Counted from the first letter of the stretch, positions 17,614 through 26,978 are shown. The stretch is DNA of 64,000 nucleotides from DASQEH01 sp963765725 (GCA_963765725.1 CAVXXI010000001.1:62001-126000), one strand, 5' to 3'. Numbers and translations: made by a program. The notes: generated by a model not told the origin, from the sequence alone.

Positions 17614-17988
17614 CTAGTACACGAAGCCGGCCTCGTGGTCTGCGTCCGTGACTTCCTGGTGGAAGCGCTTGTGCACCCAATGACGCTCCCCCAAGAGGTC
17701 CAGCGGTGCCCACCGCCCCGACACCGGGCCGAGTCGGGTCTCACGCGGCAAGGTGCCCACCAGGGACTTCGGTCTGGCACCGCCCGATGGCTTGCTGCTC
17801 TCCAGGACGTAGATGGCGTCCGAGGTAACGGCGACACAGCGGTACCGGACCCAGAAGATCGCGAGCCCGGTGAGATACGTGATGAGGAAGTACGAGCGGT
17901 TCGGCGCCGCCTGACAGATGAACACCTGCCGAATCTGGCTATCCCGGGGGAGCAATGGCGTACAGCGCTGCACCAAGTCGACCCGCAT
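17614..17988 (-). CDS. Conserved hypothetical protein
   Basis: The protein has 124 residues from ATG 17988 (MRVDLVQRCTPLLPRDSQIR). It reads as one compact domain: PNRSYFLITYLTGLAIFWV, RYRCVAVTSDAIYVLESSK, then a basic SLVGTLPRETRLGPVSGRW and LLGERHWVHKRFH. The pattern (alternating strands with AVTSDAIYVL and a trailing helix) suggests a PH-like beta-barrel, but I cannot name the family. The longer frame upstream to 18312 is compositionally noisy and was not used. It is convergent with DUF1348. Confidence 0.65.
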   Translation of the reverse strand: MRVDLVQRCTPLLPRDSQIRQVFICQAAPNRSYFLITYLTGLAIFWVRYRCVAVTSDAIYVLESSKPSGGARPKSLVGTLPRETRLGPVSGRWAPLDLLGERHWVHKRFHQEVTDADHEAGFVY

Positions 17989-18465
17989 TGCCACGTGAAC
18001 GCCTCCTGGTCTGGCTGGCCGGTGCAGGAGTGACGTGGAGAGCACTCCTGTCGCCGTCGAACGTAGCGAGTCTTGAAACGTCGTTTCTAGAACTGGCGTA
18101 GTAGTGGCACATCGGTGTCTCCCGAGCTTCGTGTACTCGACGCCTGCCGCCGACCCGGCTCCAGTCAGCGGCGGGCCACCGCGGCGCGAATCGTCCACGG
18201 ATGCGTCGGACGTTCGCGGTGACGTCGCGCTGCGGGCGACCCTGTCGGGCGGCTCACAGACCAGGGCATGATGTCCCCTGACGCCACGGTGCTGGCAGTT
18301 CACGAGCATCACACGCCGGGCGCGCCGTCGGGCCAGGCCCGGACAGATCGGAGTTGGTGAGGCGATGGCGACCCTTGCTGTCGGTCAACGTCGGGATGCC
18401 GAAGGACGTGGCGTCCGCGGCATCCCCGAGGGCACGCTGCATCTCCGAGGTGGCTTCATGGCAGC
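17989..18465. other. Non-coding stretch upstream of the LacI remnant
   Basis: About 480 bp without a supportable gene. The only clear signal is the palindrome at 18075-18087 (listed separately). The part from about 18354 may be the eroded middle of the LacI-type gene whose C-terminus is readable just downstream, but the frames are too degraded to align by eye. Confidence 0.4.
18075..18087. promoter_or_regulatory. Palindrome resembling a LacI-family operator
   Basis: GAAACGTCGTTTC is a perfect inverted repeat (GAAAC-GTC-GTTTC) preceded by TT and followed by TAGAAC. LacI-family sugar regulators of actinobacteria often bind TGAAACG...CGTTTCA-like sites. It lies between the 17614 gene (which reads away to the left) and the LacI remnant/GH3/CE7 block. 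With the regulator broken, its role is uncertain. Confidence 0.35.
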
Positions 18466-18723
18466 ATGCCTCGTCACGTCGTACCGCGTCGGCCGGGGCT
18501 CGAGCAGCTCGGCCGGCGTGGCCCTCGCTTCGTCGGTTTCGACAACATCCCCGAGTCAGCGATGACCAGCCCGCCCTTGACGACCGTCGAGCAGCCCATC
18601 CGGCAGATGGGACACGACGCGCTGGCCATGCTCGTCCGGCTGATCCGTGGGGAATCCGTCGAGGAGACGCACCTGACGATGGCCACCCGGCTTGTCGTGC
18701 GACACTCCACCCGCGCAATCTAG
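18466..18723 (+). pseudogene. LacI-family regulator, C-terminal remnant
   Basis: The last 60 or so codons are clearly the end of a LacI/GalR sugar-responsive repressor: FVGFDNIPESAMTSPPLTTV, EQPIRQMGHDALAMLVRLIR, then THLTMATRLVVRHSTRAI and a stop. No helix-turn-helix or N-terminal ligand-binding half can be found upstream in any frame, so the gene is truncated or scrambled. It ends 51 bp before the GH3 glycosidase, the usual position of a local repressor, so the xylan-type genes have probably lost their dedicated control. Confidence 0.75.
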
Positions 18724-18774
18724 ATGCCTGACCGGACCGTCACCGAGTGAGCAGCCCGATGGAGGGAGTGCCTG

Positions 18775-21138
18775 ATGTCGTCACAACCCGACGTGGAGCC
18801 CCGCCGCGACGTCGAGTCGACGCCGTGTCCGTGGCACGACACGAGCCGACCTCTCGACGAGCGGGTTGGTGCCCTCGTCGCGGAGATGACGCTCGAGGAG
18901 AAGGTGTCACAGCTCTACGGCCTCTGGGTCGGGATGGACGCGGCTCCCGGGGAGATGGCGCCCCACCAGCACGAGATGCTCCCGGAGGTCATGGACTGGG
19001 ATGAGGCGATCCGGGACGGGATCGGCCAGCTGACCAGACCCTTCGGGACGGCCCCGGTCGAGCCGGCGGTGGGCATGCGGACCCTGGCGGAGGCGCAGCG
19101 CCAGGTCGCGGGGGCGAACCGGTTCGGCATCCCGGCGCTCGTGCACGAGGAGTGCTTGACGGGGCTCGCCGCGTGGCAGGCGACGATCTTCCCCTCCCCA
19201 CTGTGCTGGGCCGCCAGCTTCGATCCCGACCTCGTGGAGTCGATGGCCGGCCGTATCGGTGAGACGATGCGCGGTCTGGGCGTGCACCAGGGCCTCGCGC
19301 CGGTTCTCGACGTGGTGCGCGACCTCCGCTGGGGTCGCGTGGAGGAGACCATGGGTGAGGATCCCTATCTGGTGGGCCTCATCGGCAGCGCCTATGTCCG
19401 TGGCCTGGAGTCCGCGGGCATCGTCTCGACGCTCAAGCATTTCCTCGGGTACTCCGCCTCGACCGGGGGGCGGAACCTCGCCCCGGTCTCGATGGGCGAA
19501 CGAGAGCTCGCAGACGTGCTGCTGCCACCGTTCGAGATGGCGCTGAGGGCAGGTGCCAGGTCGGTCATGAACGCGTACACCGCGACCGACGGGATCCCGG
19601 TCGCAGCAGACCCGTCGACCCTCGACGTCCTGCTGAGACAGTCGCTCGGCTTCACCGGCACGGTGGTGGCGGACTACTTCGCGGTGACCTTCCTGCAGAC
19701 CCTGCACGCAGTCGCGGGATCGGCGAAGCAGGCCGCGGTCGAGGCCCTCCGGGCCGGGCTCGACGTCGAGCTGCCGACCGTCAACGGCTTCGGCACCCCG
19801 CTGTTGGAAGCCCTGGGCGACGACGCAACGCTCGAGGCGTCCGTCGACCGGGCCGTCGTCCGCGTGCTGCGACAGAAGGGCGAGCTCGGGCTGCTCGACA
19901 GCGACTGGACACCCGAGCGGGACCTGCGTCCAGGCGGTGAGACGCTCGACCCTCCCGAGTCCAGGGCCGTGGCCGGCGACCTCGCGCGTCGCTCGATCGT
20001 GCTGCTGAGCAACGACGGCACGCTCCCTCTTGCACCGAACCTCCGACTCGCCGTCGTCGGCCCGCGAGCTCACGATCCGCGCGCGATGCTGGGCTGCTAC
20101 TCCTTCCCGATGCACGTCGGAGTCCACCACCCGGACGTGCCGATGGGTGTCGACATCGCGAGCCTGGTCGACGCCCTGAACGACGACCCGGCGGGCTACC
20201 AGGTCGAGTACCAGGAAGGGTGCCCGGTTGTGGGCGGCGAGGACGAGGGGATCGCTGCCGCCGCCCGCGCGGCGGAGCGCGCCGACGTCTGCGTCGCCGT
20301 GCTCGGGGACCGGGCGGGGCTGTTCGGCGGCGGGACGTCGGGCGAGGGCTGCGATGCCTCCGACCTGGCGCTCCCGGGCCGGCAGGCGGAGCTCCTCGAC
20401 GCCGTGCTCGCAACCGGCACACCGGTCGTTCTGGTACTGCTCGTCGGGCGACCGTACGAGCTCTCCCGCCATGCCGACCAGCTGGCTGCGACGGTGTGCG
20501 GCTTCTTCCCGGGGGAGGAGGGCGCACCGGCGCTCGCCGACGTGCTCAGCGGCCGCACGAACCCGTCGGGCCGGCTCCCGGTCAGCTTCCCCCAGACCGG
20601 CGGCACCCAGCCCGGCAGCTACCTCGCGGCCAGGCTCGGCCTCCGTAGCGAGGTCAGTGTGGTGGACCCGACGCCGCTGTTCCCCTTCGGCCACGGTCTG
20701 TCGTACGCGCCGGTCACCTGGACGGGTGTGGAAAGGGTGACGGCGCCCGAATGGGACACCGACGACGCCTGCCGGATCGCCGTCGGCCTGGCGAACGAGA
20801 GCCACCGGACCTCGAGCGAGGTGGTCCAGGTCTACCTGCACGACCTCGTCGCCTCGGTCGTTCGGCCGGTCGTCCGGCTGATCGCCTGTGTTCGGGTCGA
20901 CCTGGAGCCGGGGGAGCGCGTCCGGGTCGAGGTCGCGATGCACGCCGACCTCACCTCGTTCACCGGTCGCACCAAGTCCCGTATCGTCGAGCCCGGCCCC
21001 GTGGAGCTGCGGGTCGGCGCCTCGAGCAGCGACATCCGGGCGGTCGTCGAGGTTGAGCTCACCGGTGACGTACGAGAGGTCGGTCCCGACCGCCACCTGA
21101 CGCCCGACGTCACCGTGGAGAAAGGCTCGCGGTCATGA
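18775..21138 (+). CDS. Glycoside hydrolase family 3 (beta-glucosidase/beta-xylosidase)
   Basis: The protein has 787 residues from ATG 18775, behind GGAGGGAG. It has the full GH3 layout: (beta/alpha)8 barrel (about 20-370) with FGIPALVHEECLTGL, KHFLGYSASTGGRN and GFTGTVVADYFAV, whose Asp300 is the expected nucleophile; the alpha/beta sandwich (about 400-630), where the acid/base Glu would fall near GTSGEGCDASDL; and a fibronectin-III-like C-terminal domain. There is no signal peptide, so it is likely cytoplasmic and acts on imported oligosaccharides. The adjacent CE7 esterase suggests acetylated xylo-oligosaccharides, but GH3 specificity cannot be read by eye. Confidence 0.92.
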   Translation: MSSQPDVEPRRDVESTPCPWHDTSRPLDERVGALVAEMTLEEKVSQLYGLWVGMDAAPGEMAPHQHEMLPEVMDWDEAIRDGIGQLTRPFGTAPVEPAVGMRTLAEAQRQVAGANRFGIPALVHEECLTGLAAWQATIFPSPLCWAASFDPDLVESMAGRIGETMRGLGVHQGLAPVLDVVRDLRWGRVEETMGEDPYLVGLIGSAYVRGLESAGIVSTLKHFLGYSASTGGRNLAPVSMGERELADVLLPPFEMALRAGARSVMNAYTATDGIPVAADPSTLDVLLRQSLGFTGTVVADYFAVTFLQTLHAVAGSAKQAAVEALRAGLDVELPTVNGFGTPLLEALGDDATLEASVDRAVVRVLRQKGELGLLDSDWTPERDLRPGGETLDPPESRAVAGDLARRSIVLLSNDGTLPLAPNLRLAVVGPRAHDPRAMLGCYSFPMHVGVHHPDVPMGVDIASLVDALNDDPAGYQVEYQEGCPVVGGEDEGIAAAARAAERADVCVAVLGDRAGLFGGGTSGEGCDASDLALPGRQAELLDAVLATGTPVVLVLLVGRPYELSRHADQLAATVCGFFPGEEGAPALADVLSGRTNPSGRLPVSFPQTGGTQPGSYLAARLGLRSEVSVVDPTPLFPFGHGLSYAPVTWTGVERVTAPEWDTDDACRIAVGLANESHRTSSEVVQVYLHDLVASVVRPVVRLIACVRVDLEPGERVRVEVAMHADLTSFTGRTKSRIVEPGPVELRVGASSSDIRAVVEVELTGDVREVGPDRHLTPDVTVEKGSRS

Positions 21139-21175
21139 GGCGGCCCGGTTCCTTCGCCGCGGGCCGGGCATCCTG

Positions 21176-22177
21176 ATGGCCCAGGTCGACCTGCCCTTGG
21201 CGGAGCTTCGTACCTATCGCAGTGCCGTCGTGCCGCCGCCGGATCTCGAAGAGTTCTGGCAGCAGACCCTTACCGAGGCCGCGGCGCAGGATCTGGCGCC
21301 GACCTTCGAGCGGGTCGAGTCGGGGCTCGTGACGGTCGAGACCTATGACGTCGCTTTCAGTGGCTTCGGCGGCGACCGGGTCCGGGCCTGGTTGCACCTC
21401 CCGGCCGCCGCGGTTCGCGGGAGCGGGCGGCTGGCCGGCGTGGTGCAGTTCCAGGGCTACAACGGCGGTCGCGGGCTGTGTCACGACTACACGTTCTGGG
21501 CTGCAGCCGGGTACGCGCATATGGTCGTCGACACTCGGGGTCAGGGCAGCGGCTGGGCTGTCGGCGACACCGCCGACAGGGTCGGCGCAGGACCCTCGCA
21601 GCCGGGCTTCCTGACCCGAGGCGTGCAGGACCCGTTGGACTACTTCTACCGCCGCGTCTACACCGACGCCGTCCGGGCGGTCGAGGCGCTCCGGTCGCAT
21701 CCCGGCGTGGACCCGGCGCGGGTCTGCGTCACCGGCGGCAGCCAAGGCGGCGGGATCAGCCTGGCAGTCGCCGCCCTCAGCCGGGACGTGGCGGCCGTGA
21801 TGCCCGACGTGCCGTTCCTCTGCGACTTCCCCCGGGCGGTACAGGTCGCGCTCACCGACCCCTACACGGAGCTCGTTCGCTTCCTGAAGTCACATCGCGA
21901 CCAGGTGAGCGCCGTCTTCGACACCGTCGCGTACTTCGACGCTGCGGTGCTGGCGCAGCTGGCGACGGCGCCTGCGTTGTTCTCGGTCGCACTGATGGAC
22001 CAGACGTGCCCACCGTCGACGGTGTTCGCCGCGTACAACGCGTACGGCGGGCCTAAGGAGATCACCGTGTACGAGTACAACGACCACGAGGGCGGCGAAG
22101 GCTTCCAACGCGGCCGTCAGCTCGAGTGGCTGGCCGCGACGGTCCCGCACCCTGGCAGCGCTCCCGGTGGCGACTGA
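21176..22177 (+). CDS. Acetyl xylan esterase / cephalosporin-C deacetylase family (CE7)
   Basis: The protein has 333 residues with an alpha/beta-hydrolase fold. The CE7 signatures are present: RGQGSG, the nucleophile elbow GGSQGGG (Ser189), LMDQTCPPST (Asp275) and NDHEGG (His304). CE7 enzymes are cytoplasmic and remove acetyl groups from short xylo-oligosaccharides and other small esters; the absence of a signal peptide fits. It starts 38 bp after the GH3 gene and is surely in the same operon. ATG 21176 lacks a good ribosome site, so coupling to the upstream gene is possible. Confidence 0.92.
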   Translation: MAQVDLPLAELRTYRSAVVPPPDLEEFWQQTLTEAAAQDLAPTFERVESGLVTVETYDVAFSGFGGDRVRAWLHLPAAAVRGSGRLAGVVQFQGYNGGRGLCHDYTFWAAAGYAHMVVDTRGQGSGWAVGDTADRVGAGPSQPGFLTRGVQDPLDYFYRRVYTDAVRAVEALRSHPGVDPARVCVTGGSQGGGISLAVAALSRDVAAVMPDVPFLCDFPRAVQVALTDPYTELVRFLKSHRDQVSAVFDTVAYFDAAVLAQLATAPALFSVALMDQTCPPSTVFAAYNAYGGPKEITVYEYNDHEGGEGFQRGRQLEWLAATVPHPGSAPGGD

Positions 22178-22308
22178 CCGTCGCGACACCAGCCGTCCGG
22201 CATCGGTTCTCCTTCGGCTGATCGAGGCTGTCGAGGGATCGGTGGGCCGGCGTGGACGAGTGCGAGACGTTGGCGACATGATGCGGAGGAGGCAGAGGGA
22301 GGTGGCGG

Positions 22309-23139
22309 GTGGCGACGGTGAGCGTTCGGTACATCGTTGACGACGTAGACGCGGCGATCGCTTTCTACTGCACGCAGCTGGGGTTCAGCGAGCACCTGCA
22401 TCCGGCGCCGACCTTCGCCATGCTCAGCCGAGGCGACCTACGGCTGGTTCTGAGCTCGCCCGGAGGAGGGCCGGGCGGCGGACAGTCGATGCCCGACGGG
22501 ACCCGTCCCGCACCGGGCGGCTGGAACCGGTTCTCGATCGAGGTGGAAGACCTGGACCTCGCCGTAGCCGGTCTGCGCGCAGCCGGTGCACGGTTCCGCA
22601 ACAACGTCGTCAACGGGGTGGGTGGCAGGCAGATCCTCGTCGAGGACCCGTCCGGAAACCCGGTCGAGCTGTTCGAGCCCACTCGCGCCGAGGCCTGCCT
22701 GGACGCGGACGGCGACTCCCCGCCCGGCGGGCAGGAGTACCTCGTGCGGCCGATCGGATGGGTGGAGTCCACGCTCGTCGACCGCGCGGATGCGCCCAAC
22801 CAGGGCTACCTGGGCGCTCCGGACGCCTGGATCGCGATCAACGCAGAGGTCCGTGAGGGTGTACGCGATCTGCGTGTCGGCTCCGACATCCTGGTGCTGA
22901 CGTGGCTGCATCTCTCGCCACGCGACGAGCTGGCCACCCGCCCCGGGGACGACCCGGCGAGTCCCGAGCTGGGGGTCTTCAGCACCCGTTCGCCCGCGCG
23001 GCCCAACCCGGTCGGCCTGCACCGCGTCACCGTTATCGCGATCGAGGAGGGGCGGCTGCAGGTCAGCCCGCTCGAAGCGATCGACGGAACTCCCGTGATC
23101 GACATCAAGCCCGTGCTTTCCGCCGACGGCGCAGCCTGA
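22309..23139 (+). CDS. VOC domain fused to TrmO/TsaA-like domain
   Basis: The protein has 276 residues from GTG 22309, with GGAGG and GGGAGG upstream. Residues 1-125 are a VOC (glyoxalase/dioxygenase fold) domain: VRYIVDDVDAAIAFYCTQLG and ILVEDPSGNPVELFEPTRAE. After a linker, residues 140-276 match the TsaA/TrmO beta-barrel: VRPIGWVESTLVDR, GVFSTRSPARPNPVGLHRV, LEAIDGTPVIDIKPVL. TrmO uses S-adenosylmethionine to methylate N6-threonylcarbamoyl-adenosine 37 of tRNA. The usual PRQ near the barrel start is PNQG here. Whether both halves work together is unknown. An array of 22-bp repeats follows the gene. Confidence 0.85.
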   Translation: MATVSVRYIVDDVDAAIAFYCTQLGFSEHLHPAPTFAMLSRGDLRLVLSSPGGGPGGGQSMPDGTRPAPGGWNRFSIEVEDLDLAVAGLRAAGARFRNNVVNGVGGRQILVEDPSGNPVELFEPTRAEACLDADGDSPPGGQEYLVRPIGWVESTLVDRADAPNQGYLGAPDAWIAINAEVREGVRDLRVGSDILVLTWLHLSPRDELATRPGDDPASPELGVFSTRSPARPNPVGLHRVTVIAIEEGRLQVSPLEAIDGTPVIDIKPVLSADGAA

Positions 23140-23244
23140 GAACCGGCGGTCGCTGCGGGGGGACGTGGACCCGCGACGGCGGGTTTCGGATCGACGTCTT
23201 CCAGACGGGTTCCGGCACCTCGAGCCGCACATGTAAAGCCGAGC

Positions 23245-23450
23245 CGGCAGGAATGTCGCGCCGAGCGGGCGGGAATGTCGCGTCGAGTCAGGGCGGGAAT
23301 GTCGCGTCGAGTCGGCGGGAATGTCGCGTCGAGTGGGCGGGAATGTCGCGTCGAGTGGGCGGGAATGTCGCGTCGAGTGGGCGGGAATGTCGTGCCGAGT
23401 GGGCGGGAATGTCGCGTCGAGTGGGCGGGAATGTCGCGTCGAGTGGGCGC
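23245..23450 (-). repeat. 22-bp tandem repeat array, minus orientation (9 units)
   Basis: Nine units begin with GAATGTCGCG at 23251, 23273, 23297, 23319, 23341, 23363, 23385, 23407 and 23429; spacing is 22 bp except one of 24. Each continues ..TCGAGTGGGCGG. Read on the minus strand, a unit contains GCCCACTCGACGCGACATTC. The array lies between the 3' ends of two convergent genes. The period is not a multiple of three, so the frames running through it are not coding. Confidence 0.9.
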
Positions 23451-23550
23451 AGAGCTGTCGTTGATCAGGCGCCTGACTCCCGAGTCTCCCCGGACGTCGA
23501 CGGGTGGCACCCTGCTGGACATCTTTGCCCGCTCGCACCGGCTTCTCTGA

Positions 23551-23616
23551 CCGCTCGGCCGGGCATTTGCGCCCGCTCGGCCGGGCATTTGCGCCCGCTC
23601 GGCCGGGCATTTGCGC
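23551..23616 (+). repeat. 22-bp tandem repeat array, plus orientation (3 units)
   Basis: Three near-identical units contain GCCCGCTCGGCCGGGCATTT; GCATTTGC recurs at 23563, 23585 and 23607, exactly 22 bp apart. The same pattern as the 23245-23450 array read from the other strand, so the two blocks face each other across about 100 bp. The close relative at 53540-53660 has the same CATTTGCGCC core. Confidence 0.85.
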
Positions 23617-23835
23617 TGTCGCGGCCCGCTGCTTCTTCGCCACGGTGCTGGATGCCGGTGGTGCCGAGGCGGATTCCCAGCTCGCCAGTGGATTCCAGGC
23701 GAACACGCGTGCCCGCCTCACCGTCGGTCGACCCTTCGCCGCTAGCGACGACGGGTAGTGCTGGAGTGCCGCTCCTGAAGCCGCGGCGGTAGGCGGTGCG
23801 GCCGAAATGGCCGGCTGGTGAACCGCAGTGTCGAC

Positions 23836-25699
23836 TCAGTGGTCGTGGTCATCCGCCCTGGGCGCGCCCGTGGAATCGGCACGTTGCTCGGCTTGGGTGA
23901 TGGCCCACGCGGCATTGACAAGGCCGATGTGGCTGAAGGCCTGGGGGAAGTTGCCGAGCAGCTCACCGGTTTCGGTGTCCACTTCCTCGGCCAGCAGGCC
24001 GACGTCGTTGACGAAGACCAGCGCGCTCTCGAAGACGGCCCGGGCGCGCTCGACTTGCCCCGACATTGCCAGCGCCTGAGCGAGCCAGAAGGTGCACAGC
24101 AGGAAGGTCCCCTCCTCACCGGCCAGGCCGTCCACTCCGTCCGCGGTCCGGTAGCGGTACACGAGTCCACGGTGGTCCGTCAGCCGTCGTGCGGTCGCGT
24201 CGATGGTCGCCAGCATCCGCGGATCGTCGGCGGGCAGGAACCCGACGACGGCCATCATCAGGTTGGAGGCGTCGAGGGCCGTCGAGCCGATGTACTGGGT
24301 GAAGGCGCCTGCCTCCTCGTTCCAGCCGTCACGGACAACCGTGTCGTGGATCTCCTCGCGGCTGCGCGTCCACGTGTCGACGCGGTGTCCCGCATCGATG
24401 GTGTCGGCCAGCGCGATGGCACGGTCGAGCGCCACCCAGCACATGACCTTCGAGTAGAGGAAGTGCTGCGGGTCCCCGCGGACCTCCCAGATCCCCTGGT
24501 CCTTCTCGACCCACTGCGCGGCCGCCGCGTCGGCACACGCGGCGAGGAACCGCTTGGTGTCGTCGTCGATGCCGGACAGATGGTCGGCGAGTCGGTGAGC
24601 AGCGCCCAACAGTTCGCCGTAGACGTCGATCTGGGTCTGGCTCCAGGCGCCGTTGCCGACCCGTACCGGGCGGCTGTCCCTCCACCCCGGCAGATGCGGG
24701 AGCTCCCGTTCGCTGAGGTCGTGCTCTCCACCGACGCCGAACATGATCTGCAGTCCCTGCCCAGGGCCGATGGCGGACGCCGCGGCGGTGGTCATGAATG
24801 CGAAGAAGTCGCCGGCCTCGTCCGGGCAGGCCGCGACCCACAGCGCGTCCATGGTGAAGCTGGAGTCGCGCACCCAGGAGTACCTGTAGTCCCAGTTGCG
24901 CTCACCGCCGACGCCCTCCGGCAACGACGTCGTCGCCGCCGCGACGACCGCACCGCTCGGCTGGTACGACAGTCCCTGCAGCACCCGCCCGCTGTGGTGG
25001 ACCAGATCCCGCCACGGCCCGTCATACGTCTGGTGGAGCTCGGACCACGAACGCCAGGAGGCGATGGTGTCGTCGAGCCGCTCGCTCAGCTCCTCCTGCG
25101 ACCAGATGTGCGCCGGGGTCTGCTCGAGGGTCGAGCGGTGCAGCCCCAGGTGGACTGTCTGACCCTCGTGGAGGTGGATACGCTCCGGATGCGGCTCCTT
25201 GACTCAGCTCCAGCGTCACCGGTGTGGTCAGGACGAGCCAGTCGGCGCCGCCACGGCCTGTCAGACCGCCTTCGACGGCGGAGAGCAGGGGGATGACCAG
25301 CCCGTACTCGGGGCGCGGGACGTACGACACCCGAACCTCCACGTCGCCTTCGGTACACGCGACCCGCCGCACCAGCAGGTGAGGCGCGTCGACGCCGAGT
25401 CTGTGTCCGCCGTTGTCGGGACCCAGTGCCATCGCGTCAGTCAGGACGAGGGTCCCGGTTGCGGCGGTGAAGGTGGTCTCCAGGACCAGGGTCTGGTCGA
25501 CATAGCGACGTCGGCTGCGCGACGCACCTACGGGACTGATCTGCCAGTGCCCCGCATCAGGGCCGAGCAGGCGGCCGAACACGGAGGGGCTGTCGAAGCG
25601 GGGAAAGCTCAGCCACTCGACCGAGCCCGCGGAGTCGACCAGCGCACTGGAGTGCCGGTCGGACAGCAGTGCGTGGTCGCCGATGGGGGTGTGCGACAT
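23836..25699 (-). pseudogene. Glycoside hydrolase family 15 (glucoamylase/trehalase type), frameshifted
   Basis: Two frames make one protein of about 620 residues. The N-terminal part from ATG 25699 has IGDHALLSDRHSSALVDSAG and VEWLSFPRFDSPSVFGRLLG, the usual GH15 beta-sandwich start. The C-terminal part has the (alpha/alpha)6 barrel with NWDYRYSWVRDSSFT and LCTFWLAQALA. The break lies near 25196-25204, where LELSQ in one frame should continue as VKEPHPERIHLHEG in the other; removing one base restores it. In actinobacteria such proteins are often cytoplasmic trehalases hydrolysing trehalose to glucose; glucoamylase activity is the alternative. It is convergent with the VOC-TrmO gene across the repeat arrays. 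Confidence 0.85.
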
Positions 25700-25857
25700 C
25701 TGTGCTCCGATCACCGACCGAGTGAGCTGACGTCGGGTAGGTGTGGCGGCGGCGCAGACGGCAGTCGGCTTCGGCGCCTCGCCTCGACTGGCACCACAGT
25801 AGACGCGCGCCGCCTTCTCGCGCCCGCAAGCCGCTCCGAAGCGGGTGGAGCCGAGGC

Positions 25858-26493
25858 TCAGCTCTCCGCCCAGCAGCCCATGACGTCCGTCGCAACCTCG
25901 TAGGCGACGTCGCTGCGCGACGCCGACTTTGCGCCGCCTCTCGACATCAGCCTGGTCGCGTCGACGCGCAGGACCTTGTTGTCTTTGAGGAAGACCGTTG
26001 TGCCGGTCCGCGTCTCGAAGGCGGGGAGTCCCAGACCGGCGAGACCTTTCAGAGGTTGCGTGGGCTGCAGAGCTCGACGCATGTCCCGGAACGCGCGATG
26101 GGCTGCCGGCACGTCGGCGGCTTCGGTGACCGCGAGGACGAGCGGCCCGGCCGGCAGCCGATAGGTGCATGTGTAGACGTGGTGGCGCCATGTCGCGTGT
26201 CCCTGGGGAGCGGGCTGCAGAGCGAGCAGGTGGCCGATGTTGCGCCGGATCTCCGGTCCGCAGACGAGACGCGAGTCCGCAGACGGCTTCCCGGGCCCCG
26301 ACCTGCCGGGGCCGGCCATGTCGGACATCGACTGACCCGCAGCCATGTGCATGCCCGGCGCCATCGACGTCGATGTTCCGCCGGATTGGGACGGTTGAGA
26401 TGCCGGCGGCTGGCTGTCGATGGCGGTGCTCCCGCACCCGGCCAGCACGAGCAGGCCCGCCACGAGCATCGTCGCCCGAGGACGAGGGGTCAT
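25858..26493 (-). CDS. Secreted lipoprotein with Met/His-rich segment
   Basis: The protein has 211 residues with a lipoprotein signal peptide and lipobox LAGC (Cys20). Residues 43-62 are Met/His-rich (MAPGMHMAAGQSMSDMAG), a composition typical of copper- or silver-binding segments. The remaining domain (CGPEIRRNIGHLLAL ... HHVYTCTYRLPAGPLVL ... FETRTGTTVFLKDNKVLRVD) is an unassigned actinobacterial extracellular domain with two cysteines. It is the last gene of an operon with a cupredoxin; its start overlaps the upstream gene by 4 bp (ATGA). A metal-related envelope role is inference. Confidence 0.75.
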   Translation of the reverse strand: MTPRPRATMLVAGLLVLAGCGSTAIDSQPPASQPSQSGGTSTSMAPGMHMAAGQSMSDMAGPGRSGPGKPSADSRLVCGPEIRRNIGHLLALQPAPQGHATWRHHVYTCTYRLPAGPLVLAVTEAADVPAAHRAFRDMRRALQPTQPLKGLAGLGLPAFETRTGTTVFLKDNKVLRVDATRLMSRGGAKSASRSDVAYEVATDVMGCWAES

Positions 26494-26978
26494 GTCACAC
26501 CCCCTGCTGGTCGGGCTTTGCTGACGCGACGCGGGGACCTGGACGCAGCGAAGGTGGTGAGCGCGACGCCGCCCGCCGCCAACAGTGCTCCGGCACCTTC
26601 AGCCACGGCGCTCAGTGCCTTCTGGAAGAACCAGAGGGGCTCGTACATCGACGGGATGGGGCCGATGGCCGGAATGTCGACGTATCGGTAGACGAGCACG
26701 GCGGCCAAGGCGCTGGCGGTCACGAGGAGGGCGGCGGCGTATGCGGTGCGGTTGCCGATGACGAGCACGTACAGGGCAACGGCGATGGCGACGGCTGCCT
26801 GGATCCGGAAGAGGTTGCCCTGGCCGATTCCGCCGGGTGCGGCGAGTTGGTAGTCGGATGCCAGTCGAAGGTGGACGATCGCGTCCACCGCCAGGGCGGC
26901 GGCGACGAGGACTCGTAGTGCGATCGCGGCTACTGCGGCAGCGCGGGTGGCGTGCCTGGTCGGCACCGCGACGGTCAT
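26490..26978 (-). CDS. Hypothetical four-helix membrane protein
   Basis: The protein has 162 residues with four predicted helices (about 15-35, 55-78, 82-103 and 120-145). The first loop, AVDAIVHLRLASDYQLAAPG, recurs in uncharacterised actinobacterial membrane proteins found beside cupredoxins. Both ends overlap neighbours by 4 bp (ATGA junctions), so it is translated together with the cupredoxin and the lipoprotein. No catalytic motif is visible. Confidence 0.7.
   Translation of the reverse strand: MTVAVPTRHATRAAAVAAIALRVLVAAALAVDAIVHLRLASDYQLAAPGGIGQGNLFRIQAAVAIAVALYVLVIGNRTAYAAALLVTASALAAVLVYRYVDIPAIGPIPSMYEPLWFFQKALSAVAEGAGALLAAGGVALTTFAASRSPRRVSKARPAGGVT

Noticed and set aside
22438..23792. 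Long Arg/Ser/Pro-rich open frames through the 23-kb repeats on both strands
   Set aside because: The repeat period of 22 bp cycles through all frames; the frames match no protein and overlap the end of the VOC-TrmO gene.
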